A DNA stretch of 64,000 nucleotides from Candidatus Paracaedimonas acanthamoebae (GCA_017307065.1 JAFKGL010000015.1:1-64000), one strand, 5' to 3'. Counted from the first letter of the stretch, positions 8,875 to 18,868 are shown. Translations and numbers: made by a program. The notes: generated from the sequence alone by a model not told the origin.

Positions 8875-9816
8875 TTAATTGTCCTTTTTTGATGAACTCT
8901 TCTTTGGAAGAAAGGCTTCTTTTGCAATTTCACTAATTCCCCCTATAGATCCAATAATACTTGTCGCCTCTAAAGGTAAAAATAGTACTTTTTGATTATC
9001 CGCCGCCCCTATTGTTTGAAGCGCATCAACGTACTTTTGGGCAATAAAATAATTAACTGCCTGAGGATTTCCTTTGGCAATCGTAAGTGAAACAACCTCA
9101 ATTGCTCTTGCTTCAGCTTCTGCAAGACGCTCACGAGCTTCTGCCTCTCTATAAGCTGCTTCTTTACGTCCTTCAGCTTCTAAAATAGCAGATTGTTTTG
9201 CCCCATCTGCAATTAGAATAGCAGATTGTTTTTCTCCTTCTGCCTCTAGAACTGTAGCTCGTTTTTCGCGTTCTGCTTTCATCTGGCGTGCCATGGCATC
9301 CACAAGGTCTCTTGGAGGTGTGATGTCTTTTATTTCAACTCGGGTGACCTTTACTCCCCAAGGTGTGGTTGCATCATCAATAACATGTAATAAAGATGTG
9401 TTAATTTTCTCGCGATTGGAAAGTAATTCATCCATATCCATACCTCCCATGACTGTCCGAATATTCGTCATCGCAAGATTAATCATTGCACGATCAATAT
9501 TTGCAACCTCATAAGCAGATTTAGCGGCATCCAATACCTGATAAAAAACAACACCATCGACTTTTAACATCGCATTGTCTTGAGTAATGATGTCTTGAGA
9601 AGGAACATCAAAGACATTTTCCTGCATGCTAACTTTTGCGCCAATTCTGTCTATAAATGGAATGATAAAATTAAGTCCTGGCTCAAGAGTACGAATATAA
9701 CGACCAAACCTTTCTACTGTCCATTCATAGCCTTGAGGAACAGATTTCACAGCCAAAAGAACAAATAGAAAAGTAAGTGCTAAAAATAAAAATTCAAAAG
9801 TAAGTGAAAAATCCAT
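8875..9816 (-). CDS. SPFH/band 7 domain protein (QmcA/stomatin-like)
   Basis: 313 aa. One N-terminal membrane helix (about 5-24) is followed by the SPFH domain ([29 protein letters not shown] onwards). Then comes a long Ala/Glu-rich coiled coil with repeated AEGEKQSAI / ADGAKQSAI / [16 protein letters not shown] units, typical of paraslipins. Members form large oligomeric rings in the membrane and often associate with NfeD proteins or FtsH-type proteases. It is encoded directly upstream of its NfeD partner. Confidence 0.93.
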   Translation of the reverse strand: MDFSLTFEFLFLALTFLFVLLAVKSVPQGYEWTVERFGRYIRTLEPGLNFIIPFIDRIGAKVSMQENVFDVPSQDIITQDNAMLKVDGVVFYQVLDAAKSAYEVANIDRAMINLAMTNIRTVMGGMDMDELLSNREKINTSLLHVIDDATTPWGVKVTRVEIKDITPPRDLVDAMARQMKAEREKRATVLEAEGEKQSAILIADGAKQSAILEAEGRKEAAYREAEARERLAEAEARAIEVVSLTIAKGNPQAVNYFIAQKYVDALQTIGAADNQKVLFLPLEATSIIGSIGGISEIAKEAFLPKKSSSKKDN

Positions 9817-9942
9817 ACGAGCCTCCTGTTTTTAACAAAAATATAGAAAATTCATATTTTTGAAAGTATATTTCATTCAATTATTATCAGTCTACTCTTC
9901 TTAAAGTGAAATCATAAAATCGCATATTTATTTATGAGGAAA

Positions 9943-10019
9943 TGGTAGCGGAGGAGGGATTTGAACCCCCGACACACGGATTATGATTCCGCCGCTCTAA
10001 CCAACTGAGCTACTCCGCC
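9943..10019 (-). tRNA. tRNA-Met (CAU), elongator type
   Basis: 77 nt including an encoded CCA (9943-9945). Acceptor GGCGGAG pairs with CTCCGCT with a terminal G-U. The anticodon loop ATCATAA lies in a stem of GCGGA/TCCGT, and the T-arm has loop TTCAAAT. The body matches the alphaproteobacterial elongator tRNA-Met. A tRNA-Ile2 with lysidine at C34 cannot be fully excluded from anticodon CAU alone. It is not the initiator: the initiator C1-A72 mismatch is absent. Confidence 0.93.
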
Positions 10020-10150
10020 TTAAAGCTTTAGGTTACAAGTCTATACCTTCCTCTTTAAGCACTGTCAAGATCTTCAAAGTATATCTGAGGAAACCGTTTA
10101 TTAATTTCTTTTAGAGTATACTCGCCAATATAAGAAAAAAGTGAGAATCA

Positions 10151-10948
10151 ATGACATCGAAAAATAAAATAATCGCTATTATCGGGGGGATGGGGCCAGC
10201 AAGTGGGGAATGTCTCCAATCTTTACTTTTTACGGAAATGCGCAATAATCTTTGCATTCAAAATGATCAAGAATATATTGATATTATTCATTGTTCTTTT
10301 GGAAGTGAAATTCCAGATAGGACTTCTTTTTTAGAAGGAAAAACAACCCTCAATCCAGCAATTCCTGTTTTTAAAATTTTTCAACAACTTGAAAACATAT
10401 CCCTTGCTTTTAAACGACCAATAGTTGGTTGTATTTCTTGTAATACATTTTTTGCGCCTCCCATATTCGATCATTTTAAAGAGCTATGGGAAAAAAAAAC
10501 TTTGCATCATATTCAATATCTAAACTTAGTTGAGCACACTACAAACTTCACTCTCTCACAATTTCAATCTGGCGATAAGATAGGACTTATATCAACCACA
10601 GGAGAGAGAAAACTTAAAATATATCAAAAATTATTAGAAGAAAAAGGCTTAGAAATTTTACACCTTGATATCGAAAGACAGCAAAAACTCCATCAGGCCA
10701 TTTATGACGTCAAAAGTAATCCATTTGATTCACATAAAGCTCACACAATTATTCTAGATGCTATTTCCCTCCTTTTATCACAAGGGGCGCAAAAAGTTTT
10801 ATTGGGATGTACAGAGATTTCTCTTGTCATCAATCAACATGGATTTAATCCTTTACAGCATATTGATCCTCTCAGAGTTATTGCCCAGGAGCTTCTCAAA
10901 GAAGCTTCATTTCCATTTTTTGGAACTAATGTTAAAGGATTTTCTTGA
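10151..10948 (+). CDS. aspartate/glutamate racemase family protein
   Basis: 265 aa. Cofactor-independent racemase fold with two catalytic cysteines: C97 in CISCNTFFAPP and C220 in LLGCTEISLV. The N-terminal loop is IIGGMGPASGE (9-20), as in aspartate racemases. It would interconvert L and D forms of aspartate, glutamate or a related acid in the cytosol. It is the first gene of a four-gene plus-strand row. The next gene begins 18 nt after its stop codon and encodes an amino-acid binding protein. Substrate cannot be decided from sequence. Confidence 0.85.
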   Translation: MTSKNKIIAIIGGMGPASGECLQSLLFTEMRNNLCIQNDQEYIDIIHCSFGSEIPDRTSFLEGKTTLNPAIPVFKIFQQLENISLAFKRPIVGCISCNTFFAPPIFDHFKELWEKKTLHHIQYLNLVEHTTNFTLSQFQSGDKIGLISTTGERKLKIYQKLLEEKGLEILHLDIERQQKLHQAIYDVKSNPFDSHKAHTIILDAISLLLSQGAQKVLLGCTEISLVINQHGFNPLQHIDPLRVIAQELLKEASFPFFGTNVKGFS

Positions 10949-10965
10949 AAATACAGGATGATATA

Positions 10966-11826
10966 ATGCGAATATTCTTATCTTATCGTAAAGTTTTAAT
11001 CATATTTTTTTACTTGTTAGCGATTTGTATTACATCAGCGAGTTCTGATGCTTCTTCTCTGGAAAAAAATTATTCTCAAGATATCCAAGATATCGTTACG
11101 AGAGGAAAACTTGTTGTTGCTATCTTAAAAACTGATAATCCTCCCTTTTTCATGACGACCTCAGAAGGTAAGCTAGAAGGAATAGATATTGAGTTAAGTG
11201 AAAAAATAGCCAAAGAATTAGGAGTTACTCTAGAAATAAATCGAACAGCTCACACATATGATGAAGTTGTCAATCTCGTTGCGGCAGGAGAAGCAGATCT
11301 TGGTGTTTCCAAACTTAGCTATACAGATGAAAGAGCTAAAAAAGTCCTTTATACTAAACCATATGCTGTTTTTCGTAAAGCAATGCTTGTTAATCGGCTC
11401 ATATATGCGGGAATAAAAAGGCAACGCAAAGCAGAATCTTTAAAGGACCTTTTTTCAAATCTAGATGCAAAAATAGGGGTTGTGAAAAAAAGTTCTTATA
11501 TAGATTTTGCAAAGAACTTGTTTCCACAAGCTTCTATTCAAGAGACTGAAACATGGGATCAAAGCCTTAAATTACTGCAAGAAGGAAAGCTTCTTGCCAT
11601 CTTTCGAGATGAAATTGAAACACGTAAATTTTTATTATCTCGTCCTGACGCAAATTTAAAATTATTGTCACTTATCATTAAATCTCAAGAAGATTCTATT
11701 CGTATGATTATCCCACGTAATCGATTACATTTTCTTTTATGGATCAATGGATTTTTAGAAACAAATCAGATCAAATACGATGCAAACCTGATTCTTGAAA
11801 AAAATGAAAAAATTTACAAAAATTAA
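10966..11826 (+). CDS. periplasmic amino-acid-binding protein (SBP_bac_3 family)
   Basis: 286 aa from the ATG at 10966 (AGGA 7 nt upstream). An in-frame TTG at 10945 overlaps the racemase end. The N-terminal signal sequence is about residues 1-27 (IIFFYLLAICITSASS). The mature part has the family opening IVTRGKLVVAILKTDNPPFF and GIDIELSEKIAKELGV, then the ligand-loop region LGVSKLSYTDERAKKVLYTKPY. No ABC permease or ATPase for it is nearby. With a racemase before and a Cache-cyclase and symporter after, it may act as a soluble sensor or feed the symporter; that is inference. Confidence 0.88.
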   Translation: MRIFLSYRKVLIIFFYLLAICITSASSDASSLEKNYSQDIQDIVTRGKLVVAILKTDNPPFFMTTSEGKLEGIDIELSEKIAKELGVTLEINRTAHTYDEVVNLVAAGEADLGVSKLSYTDERAKKVLYTKPYAVFRKAMLVNRLIYAGIKRQRKAESLKDLFSNLDAKIGVVKKSSYIDFAKNLFPQASIQETETWDQSLKLLQEGKLLAIFRDEIETRKFLLSRPDANLKLLSLIIKSQEDSIRMIIPRNRLHFLLWINGFLETNQIKYDANLILEKNEKIYKN

Positions 11827-11879
11827 AGGATTTAAAGGTCACAATAACTAGAAATAAATAATTGAGAAGGGTAAAAATT

Positions 11880-14033
11880 ATGCTGAAAATTAACTTCAGC
11901 TTTAAAAGTCGAAAATTAGAAATAGACATTATTTCTAGTTTTTTTACTCTTATCCTTGTGACTTCTTTATTTATTATTTGGTACACTTACCGTAATAGTA
12001 CACAGTCACTTTTAAATCTTTCACAGGACTTAATTTCTGAAGTCAGTGAATCTGTTATCGAAAAAACAATTTCTCCTCTTGCAACAGCAAAGTCATTATC
12101 CGAACTGGGATCAACATTGATCAAAGATGAAGAAGACATCAGTATTAATAATCAATCTTTATTAAATTATATTGAACATACTTTACGAATCTACCCGACT
12201 ATTTCAAATTATTATATTGGAAGTAATAAAGGGCGTTTTCTACAAATCAGACGACTTTCAGATAAACCAACTTATCGCGCTGATCCATCTCGTTTACTTC
12301 CTGCTCCGGCTAAATTCGCCCTCCGCTCAATTGATCTTTCGCTTACTCACCCGCTTGAAAGTTGGTATTATTTGGATAACGACGGAAAAATTATTGAATC
12401 CGAAAATATAAGCAAAGTATTATATGATCATCGTCAACGCAGCTGGTATTCAGACGTGGCCCAGGATCGAGAATTCAGATGGAGTTCAATTTACGTCTTT
12501 AACACAAATAAAAAACCTGGGATTACAGCTGCAATGCCTGTTCTTGGTGATGACGGTAGATTATTTGCCGTAACAGCAGTTGATATTAATATCTCTACCT
12601 TCTCTAAATTTTTACAAGAACTACGTATTGGAAAAGAAGGGATTACTTTTATTATTAATACAGATGGGCAAATTATTGCACATCCTGATCCTCTTCAAAC
12701 GGTTGAAGCTGATGGAGATGAAATTTCAATGATGTCAATCCAAGATATCAAAGATAAACACTTAAATATTGCTTTCCAAAAGTATCAACAGACTAAAAAT
12801 AATAAATTTATTTTTATGCATAATAATGTTGAATACATTGCTTATTTCAAAAACTTTCCGAAATCATTTGAACATAAATGGCTCATCGGAATTGTAGTTC
12901 CAACAAGTGATATTATTGGTCCTGCAATCCAAACACAAAAACATATTCTTATAATCTCTTTCATTATTCTTATATTATCTGTTTTCTTTATAGCTTTTCT
13001 TGCTAGAAGAATTTCTCAACCTATCATGCAGCTTTCTGAGCAAGCTAAACAGATTCAAAATTTCGAAATTTTTGAAACCGAGCCCCTCTCCTCTTATATT
13101 TATGAAATTCAAGTTCTCGAAAATTCAATGGCTGCAATGAGACAAAGTTTAAAAACTTTCGCTAAATTTGTACCTAAAGCATTGGTAAAAAAATTAGTTC
13201 AACGATCTCAAGATGTCCGCATAAGTGGCAATATAAAAAGAGTTACTCTATTTTTTAGTGATATTCAGGGATTCACGACTGTGAGTGAAAACTACCCCCC
13301 TGAAAAATTAATGTCTCACATCTCTGAATATTTTGCGACCTTATCGGAAATTATCATTCATCAAAATGGGACCATTGATAAATATATAGGTGATGCAATT
13401 ATGGCTTTTTGGGGAGCTCCTTTAAGTGATAAACATCATGCGTTAAATGCTTGCATATCAGCTCTCTACTGTCAAAAACGTTTAGATGAACTGAATAGAA
13501 AATGGGAAGCCGAAAAAAAGCCAATTCTTATAACTCGAATAGGTATTGAAACGGGTGAAGCTCTTGTAGGGACGATAGGATCTTTTGATAGATTAAATTA
13601 TACAGCTCTAGGAGATACTGTAAATCTTGCCTCTAGATTAGAAGGCACCAATAAATACTATAATACCCGAATTATTATTGGAGAACAAACTCAACGAGAA
13701 ATTAGAGATAATGGTGTTTTTCGTCCTTTAGATAGAGTTTCTGTTAAGGGAAAAGAAACAAGCGTTACAATATACGAACTTGTTGCTCTTAAGAATGGAG
13801 ATCCTAGTCTTTTACCCACAAAAGAACAAATTGATTTATGTTCACAGTTTACAATTGGATATCGCCTTTATCTTGAAAGGCGTTGGGAAGAAGCTTTGAA
13901 GCATTTTGAAGAAATGATTAAAATTTTCGGCAATGATTATCCAACACAACTTTATATAGAAAGATGCCAACAATATTTAAAAGAACCTCCTGCTAAAAAT
14001 TGGGATGGTATTTATCATCTAAAGGATAAATAA
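11880..14033 (+). CDS. membrane sensor adenylate cyclase (Cache + HAMP + class III cyclase)
   Basis: 717 aa from the ATG at 11880 (GAAGGG about 8 nt upstream). A TM helix (about 14-37) leads into a double-Cache-like periplasmic sensor (about 40-355) containing WSSIYVFNTNKKPGITAAMPV and FIINTDGQIIAHPDP. A second TM (about 360-380), a HAMP-like linker and the class III cyclase (about 445-630) follow. The metal-binding and catalytic elements are intact: FFSDIQGFT, IDKYIGDAIMAFWGAP, RIGIETGEALVG and YTALGDTVNLASRLEG. The Lys before YIGD fits ATP as substrate. The tail after 650 looks TPR-like (YLERRWEEALKHFEEM). Dicarboxylates and amino acids are common Cache ligands, which fits its neighbours. 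Confidence 0.92.
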   Translation: MLKINFSFKSRKLEIDIISSFFTLILVTSLFIIWYTYRNSTQSLLNLSQDLISEVSESVIEKTISPLATAKSLSELGSTLIKDEEDISINNQSLLNYIEHTLRIYPTISNYYIGSNKGRFLQIRRLSDKPTYRADPSRLLPAPAKFALRSIDLSLTHPLESWYYLDNDGKIIESENISKVLYDHRQRSWYSDVAQDREFRWSSIYVFNTNKKPGITAAMPVLGDDGRLFAVTAVDINISTFSKFLQELRIGKEGITFIINTDGQIIAHPDPLQTVEADGDEISMMSIQDIKDKHLNIAFQKYQQTKNNKFIFMHNNVEYIAYFKNFPKSFEHKWLIGIVVPTSDIIGPAIQTQKHILIISFIILILSVFFIAFLARRISQPIMQLSEQAKQIQNFEIFETEPLSSYIYEIQVLENSMAAMRQSLKTFAKFVPKALVKKLVQRSQDVRISGNIKRVTLFFSDIQGFTTVSENYPPEKLMSHISEYFATLSEIIIHQNGTIDKYIGDAIMAFWGAPLSDKHHALNACISALYCQKRLDELNRKWEAEKKPILITRIGIETGEALVGTIGSFDRLNYTALGDTVNLASRLEGTNKYYNTRIIIGEQTQREIRDNGVFRPLDRVSVKGKETSVTIYELVALKNGDPSLLPTKEQIDLCSQFTIGYRLYLERRWEEALKHFEEMIKIFGNDYPTQLYIERCQQYLKEPPAKNWDGIYHLKDK

Positions 14034-14036
14034 CTT

Positions 14037-15323
14037 ATGAGATATTCTTCTTTTGCAACTAAGATTCTCACAAATCCATTAACTGTTTTAGGTGCAATTA
14101 TTTTTGGGACGATTATAGGGCTTTATGACAAGCAACTTGCGGATATGATAGCTCCTATAGGAAAAATTTATCTCTCAGCTCTTCAAATGTCTGTGGTTCC
14201 TCTTATTATTGTGATGATAACTTGCAGTATTGCACGCTTTATGCACTCAAAAGGTTTAAAGACTTCTGTAAGTTATATTTTATTCATATTTTCTATTGGG
14301 TTAATCATTTCAACTTTTTTAGGAGGTTTATGCGCCACTATATTTGGCCCTGGTTCCCATATTGATGAAACAATGCTTGCTAATATTATGAAAGATGCGG
14401 CATCTTCCATGATCCGTGAAGTTGATTTAAATACTCCTATTGAAGCAAATGCGTTTCAAAACTTAAATCAATTTATTTCTGAACTTCTCCCTAAAAATTT
14501 CTTTTCTGCCCTAGCAGAAGGAAAAATCCTTCAAATAGTTATTTTCACAATTATATTAGGTACAGCAATTGGCTCTCTTAATGCTCCATCACAAAAGAGC
14601 TTACTGAATTTATTCGAGAGCACTCAAAAAGCTCTACAAAAGATATTAAGTTGGCTTTCAATTGTACTTCCATTTGGTGTTTTAGGTTTAATGGCTGATC
14701 AAATTTCTAAAGTTGATTTATCGCTTTTACTCATTATGACTAATTTTATTTGTAGCTTAACTTTTGCTTTTTTTAGTCTCATATTTCTATCAAGTCTTAT
14801 TATTTGGGCTAATTTTAAGGGAAGCTACTTGGAATCAATACGCGTTATGTATACAACAATCGTTGTTGCTTTAACGACAAGAAATAGCTTTCTTGCAATG
14901 TCTGAAGCAACTGATGCCTTTACGGCTAAGTTGAAATTTGATTCTCTAACAACAAACTTACTCCTTCCTTTAGGTATTACAATTTGTCGGTATGGGAATG
15001 TACTTTATTTTTCATTCACAGCTGTTTTTATTGCTCAAATTTATAATGTTCCACTTACTTTTTCGACATATTATGTCATATTTTTTGGATCGATTATTGC
15101 AGGGATAGCAACTTCAGGCGCAACTGGTGTTGCAAGTATAGCTCTTATTTCAATTGTTCTAGAACCTTTAGGTCTTCCTTTAGGCGCTGTTTTTGTCTTA
15201 TTGATTACCGTTGATGTAATAGCAGATCCATTGAGAACACTAGCGATTATATATCCTAATTGTGCAGCTACTTCTTACATTGCAAAAAAGGAAAATTCTT
15301 TCCCACAAAAGTTAACTATTTAA
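14037..15323 (+). CDS. dicarboxylate/amino acid:cation symporter (DAACS family)
   Basis: 428 aa, about eight membrane helices plus re-entrant loops. It starts 3 nt after the cyclase gene. The GltPh-type C-terminal half is recognisable. In the TM8 region VDVIADPLRT keeps the Asp and Arg that bind the substrate in characterised homologues (D-x-x-R), followed by a conserved Asn (YPNCAAT). The hairpin 1 serine motif is replaced by TTRNSFLAMSEA, and the TM7 NMDGT motif by ICRYGNVLYFS, so ion coupling probably differs from the model transporters. It likely imports glutamate, aspartate or a dicarboxylate through the inner membrane. Confidence 0.85.
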   Translation: MRYSSFATKILTNPLTVLGAIIFGTIIGLYDKQLADMIAPIGKIYLSALQMSVVPLIIVMITCSIARFMHSKGLKTSVSYILFIFSIGLIISTFLGGLCATIFGPGSHIDETMLANIMKDAASSMIREVDLNTPIEANAFQNLNQFISELLPKNFFSALAEGKILQIVIFTIILGTAIGSLNAPSQKSLLNLFESTQKALQKILSWLSIVLPFGVLGLMADQISKVDLSLLLIMTNFICSLTFAFFSLIFLSSLIIWANFKGSYLESIRVMYTTIVVALTTRNSFLAMSEATDAFTAKLKFDSLTTNLLLPLGITICRYGNVLYFSFTAVFIAQIYNVPLTFSTYYVIFFGSIIAGIATSGATGVASIALISIVLEPLGLPLGAVFVLLITVDVIADPLRTLAIIYPNCAATSYIAKKENSFPQKLTI

Positions 15324-15331
15324 ATGAATAG

Positions 15332-16225
15332 TTAAAAATCTTGATGCTCTAAAGCCTTGCGTTCAATAAACTGACGAAAAGCAATAATACGTTTAGAGTT
15401 CCGAAGTTGCTCGGGATACACGATAAAACGCTGCACCATTGCGCCTTCGAGTTCAGGTAAAATTTCGATAAGATCATAATCTTTATCAAGTATGTATTTA
15501 TGCATGCCAGCAATACCCAACCCAGCCTTAACACATTGTAAGATTGCATAAGCATTATTTATAATTAGATAAGGTTCTCGAGTTTGGCCACGGCGTGTTC
15601 CTGCATGTAAAATCCAATTAACTTTATTTAAGCGATGAGAAATTTCATCTCCAAAAGCAATCAAACGATGATTATCAAGATCTTGAGGTTTCACAGGAAC
15701 GCCAAATTTTTTAAAGTATGAACGGCTTCCATAAATTCGCAAACGATAAAGAGGTAAAGGAACAGAAATCATATCTGGTTGCGTAGGAGGAATTGATGGA
15801 ATACTAATGTCCGCTTCTCTCATATTGAGATCAGGTTCATCATCTCTTAAAATAAGATTGACGCGGATATGAGGATAAAGTTCTAAGAATTCACCTAATA
15901 AAGGTGCAAGCCACATAGATCCAAAAGCAATTGAAGTCGTTATTTTTAAGGGGCCACGTGGATGACCTTGACTCTCATTCAGTAAAGCTTCTGTCATGGC
16001 TAATTTTGAGAAAACTTCACGTACTGATTCGAATAATAATTCGCCTTGTTCTGTCATAACAAGCCCGCGGGCATGACGATAGAACAAGGGAACACCTAAC
16101 GATTCTTCCAAACCATTTACTTGTCTACTAATGGCTGACTGGCTTAGATTTAATTGTTCTGCTGCCCGTGTAAAGCTTCCTGCAAGCGCAACAGTATGAA
16201 AAATTCTTAATTTATCCCAATCCAT
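15332..16225 (-). CDS. LysR-family transcriptional regulator
   Basis: 297 aa. The winged helix-turn-helix is at residues 1-60 (LRIFHTVALAGSFTRAAEQLNLSQSAISRQV), followed by the periplasmic-binding-like effector domain (about 92-290). It converges with the symporter operon, ending 8 nt from it on the opposite strand. It is about 65 nt downstream of mipZ. Targets cannot be deduced. The divergent arrangement typical for LysR autoregulation is absent here. Confidence 0.93.
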   Translation of the reverse strand: MDWDKLRIFHTVALAGSFTRAAEQLNLSQSAISRQVNGLEESLGVPLFYRHARGLVMTEQGELLFESVREVFSKLAMTEALLNESQGHPRGPLKITTSIAFGSMWLAPLLGEFLELYPHIRVNLILRDDEPDLNMREADISIPSIPPTQPDMISVPLPLYRLRIYGSRSYFKKFGVPVKPQDLDNHRLIAFGDEISHRLNKVNWILHAGTRRGQTREPYLIINNAYAILQCVKAGLGIAGMHKYILDKDYDLIEILPELEGAMVQRFIVYPEQLRNSKRIIAFRQFIERKALEHQDF

Positions 16226-16291
16226 TAATGGTCCTTAATCCCCTGTTTTAAATGAATTGTGCCATAAAAATAGTCAAATTCTAAATAAATT

Positions 16292-17122
16292 TTAATTTGC
16301 GTTTTGAAGACGCTCACTTAAAGGTGTTAAATTGATCATTTCAAGGAGAGCCCTCAACTCTTGACGTGCTGCCACATGTGATAATGTCATTTCAATGCCA
16401 ACATCTTGTAAATCTAGCAAAGTTAATCCTTGTAAAAAAAGCTCTCTAAAAATAACTCTCTCTCCAAAACCTGAAGCCAGGCGGAAGCCTATTCGTTGAG
16501 AAAGTTTGTTTAAGAGATTTTGCATTTCTTCTTTATTCTTTGCAAAAATACTACTTAACCTATTACGTAAAACAATCCAATCAAACTGGGTGCGTTCACG
16601 TAATAACTTATGTTTTTTTTGCTCCCATACCATTTCAGCATATGTACTTGGCCCCGTTATTTCTCTGGTTTCGCTATTAATTCTTGCCAACATATCAAGA
16701 TCAATAAAACTATCATTAAGGGGCGTAATTAATGTATCCGCGTAAGAGTGAGATAATTGAGAAAGGAAAGTATCACTTCCAGGCGTATCAATAAGAATAA
16801 AATCTTTGTCTTTTAAGCTTTCAAGGCATGATAAAAGTTTCCCTTTTTCCTCTTCTTGAGCGTCATGAACTGTTGGCAAACCTGAACGTAAAATTGCATG
16901 ATGAGTCGAAGTTGGAAGTTTCTTACCACTCATTTCTATATATTTTTGACGATTTTCTATATAGCGTGAAAGTGTTCCTTGGCGAGCATCGATATCGATT
17001 GAACCTATTTTAAAACCAAGTCTTAAAAGATGAACAATAAGATGCATTGAAAGCGTAGACTTCCCAGTCCCCCCCTTCTCGTTTCCCAAAACAATAATAT
17101 AGGGCTTTTTCTGTGCATTCAT
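16292..17122 (-). CDS. mipZ: MipZ-type division-site ATPase
   Basis: 276 aa ParA/MinD-family ATPase. The deviant Walker A GNEKGGTGKST is at about 13-23. The Walker B region is FILIDTPGSD, and the ATPase core runs on through TPLNDSFIDLDML. The C-terminal LSHVAARQELRALL matches Caulobacter-type MipZ, which forms gradients from the ParB-marked poles and inhibits FtsZ off-centre. mipZ is restricted to alphaproteobacteria, so it is a useful taxonomic marker. A ribosome binding site AAGGAG precedes the ATG. It lies 11 nt after potI. Confidence 0.92.
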   Translation of the reverse strand: MNAQKKPYIIVLGNEKGGTGKSTLSMHLIVHLLRLGFKIGSIDIDARQGTLSRYIENRQKYIEMSGKKLPTSTHHAILRSGLPTVHDAQEEEKGKLLSCLESLKDKDFILIDTPGSDTFLSQLSHSYADTLITPLNDSFIDLDMLARINSETREITGPSTYAEMVWEQKKHKLLRERTQFDWIVLRNRLSSIFAKNKEEMQNLLNKLSQRIGFRLASGFGERVIFRELFLQGLTLLDLQDVGIEMTLSHVAARQELRALLEMINLTPLSERLQNAN

Positions 17123-17133
17123 ATAATTTCTCC

Positions 17134-17952
17134 TTAAGATTCTTCACTTTTCATGAGCGAGCTTTTATGCATAAACCATCCGGCTATAATAATACCTATG
17201 GTCACTAAACTAACTATAATTGTTGCTAAAGCATTTATAACGGGGCTAATACCTGTTCGTACACTTGAAAAAACAAGCATAGGTAAAGTTGTAGAGCCTG
17301 GTCCTGAAAGAAAACTTGCAAGCACAACATCATCTAAAGATAAAGTAAAAGCAAGCAACCAACCTGCTGCAATTGAGGGAAATATTAAAGGTAGCGTTAT
17401 TTTAAAAAACACGGTAATTGGACGAGCCCCTAGATCTAAAGCTGCTTCTTCTAACTGTCTATCAAATTCAAGAAGACGAGTACGAACAATCACCAATACA
17501 TAGGCGATAGTTAAAGTAACATGTCCTAAAGTGATCGTTGTGATGCCTCGCTCTTTTGGCCACCCAATAGTTTGCTGCAGTACAACAAAAAAAAGTAATA
17601 GAGCAAGACCAGTAATAACTTCTGGCATTACTAAAGGAGCGGTTACAAGACCACTGAAAAATGTCCTTCCTTTGAACGATTGAAATCTCACGATAACAAG
17701 GGCTGCAACAGTTCCTATAATTACTGAGATCGTTGCAGTTAGAAGAGCAATTTTAAAACTTAATAATGCTGCGGCAAGGATCATTTTATTAGAGAAAAGT
17801 TCACTATACCATTTCAAAGAAAAACCTGTCCATTTTGTGACGCTTTGAGCTTTATTAAATGAAAAAATGACAAGGCTTAATATGGGTAAATACAAAAACG
17901 CATACCCAAATACCATAAACGTTAAAAGGAAAGGTCTTTTTGCCAGAGTCAC
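17134..17952 (-). CDS. potI: polyamine ABC transporter permease (PotI-like)
   Basis: 272 aa from the GTG at 17952, one base after the potH stop codon, with ribosome binding site GGAGG 9 nt away. A longer in-frame start (18012) would overlap potH by 59 bp and is unlikely. Six membrane helices. The EAA loop is EEAALDLGARPITVFFKITLPLIFPSIAAG, contacting the ATPase. It forms the inner-membrane channel with PotH for putrescine/spermidine import. Confidence 0.92.
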   Translation of the reverse strand: MTLAKRPFLLTFMVFGYAFLYLPILSLVIFSFNKAQSVTKWTGFSLKWYSELFSNKMILAAALLSFKIALLTATISVIIGTVAALVIVRFQSFKGRTFFSGLVTAPLVMPEVITGLALLLFFVVLQQTIGWPKERGITTITLGHVTLTIAYVLVIVRTRLLEFDRQLEEAALDLGARPITVFFKITLPLIFPSIAAGWLLAFTLSLDDVVLASFLSGPGSTTLPMLVFSSVRTGISPVINALATIIVSLVTIGIIIAGWFMHKSSLMKSEES

Positions 17953-17953
17953 T

Positions 17954-18868
17954 TTAATCTTCCTCCGCAGATCGCATTGTAAATTTTTGAAACCCAATAA
18001 TCGGTAAAACAAGAAAAATAAGCATTGCTATTGCAAGTGCCGCCGCAACAGGCCAATCTCGATTGGTAAAAAATTCAGTCCACAAAATTTTCCCTATCAT
18101 AAGTGTATCCGGTCCTCCTAAAAGTTCAGGTATAACAAATTCCCCTACTCCAGGAATAAATACAAGCATAGATCCCGCAATAATTCCTTTTATGGAAAGG
18201 GGGACCGTAATAGTCCAAAATGCCCTAACTGGTTTACATCCTAAATCATAAGCTGCTTCTAAAATTTGATGATCTATTTTCTCTAAGGCTGAATAAAGGG
18301 GTAAAATCATAAAGGGTAAATAAGAATACACAATTCCGAGACAAACTGAAAATTTGTTATTATTCAAGGCAAGAGGTTGGGATATTACACCGATCTTTAA
18401 TAAAAAATCATTTATTATACCGTGATAGTTAAGAAGACCAATCCACGCGTAGACACGTATCAAAAAAGAAGTCCAAAAAGGTAAAATCACCAGCAATAAT
18501 AAAATTATCTTTAGTTTAGAATGAGCCCTTACAATTCCGTAAGCAATAGGATACCCAATAAGCAAACAGAAAAAAGTGGCCAAACCAGCAATATGTAGAG
18601 ATTCTATATATCCCGCAATATATAGGCTGTCTTCTTTTAATAATTGATAATTCCATAAGTTGAGTCTTACTTGAAGAAAGCTTTCATCAACCCATGAAAT
18701 GATTGAAGTAAAGGGAGGTGCTCCAATAATACTCTCAGAAAAACTAAGCCCTAACACAATCAAAAAAGGAATAAAAAAGAAGATAATATGCCATCCATAA
18801 GGAATAGCAATTAAAGCTGCTTTTCCAAGGATGCGCTCAAAATAAACTTTTAAATTTTCTAAATTCAT
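17954..18868 (-). CDS. potH: polyamine ABC transporter permease (PotH-like)
   Basis: 304 aa, six membrane helices. The EAA motif is LEAAYDLGCKPVRAFWTITVPLSIKG, followed by VFIPGVGEFVIPELLGGPDTLMIG, highly characteristic of PotH/PotB permeases. It lies between potG and potI in one minus-strand operon. The set lacks a substrate-binding protein (PotF/PotD), which must be encoded elsewhere if the system works. Confidence 0.93.
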   Translation of the reverse strand: MNLENLKVYFERILGKAALIAIPYGWHIIFFFIPFLIVLGLSFSESIIGAPPFTSIISWVDESFLQVRLNLWNYQLLKEDSLYIAGYIESLHIAGLATFFCLLIGYPIAYGIVRAHSKLKIILLLLVILPFWTSFLIRVYAWIGLLNYHGIINDFLLKIGVISQPLALNNNKFSVCLGIVYSYLPFMILPLYSALEKIDHQILEAAYDLGCKPVRAFWTITVPLSIKGIIAGSMLVFIPGVGEFVIPELLGGPDTLMIGKILWTEFFTNRDWPVAAALAIAMLIFLVLPIIGFQKFTMRSAEED

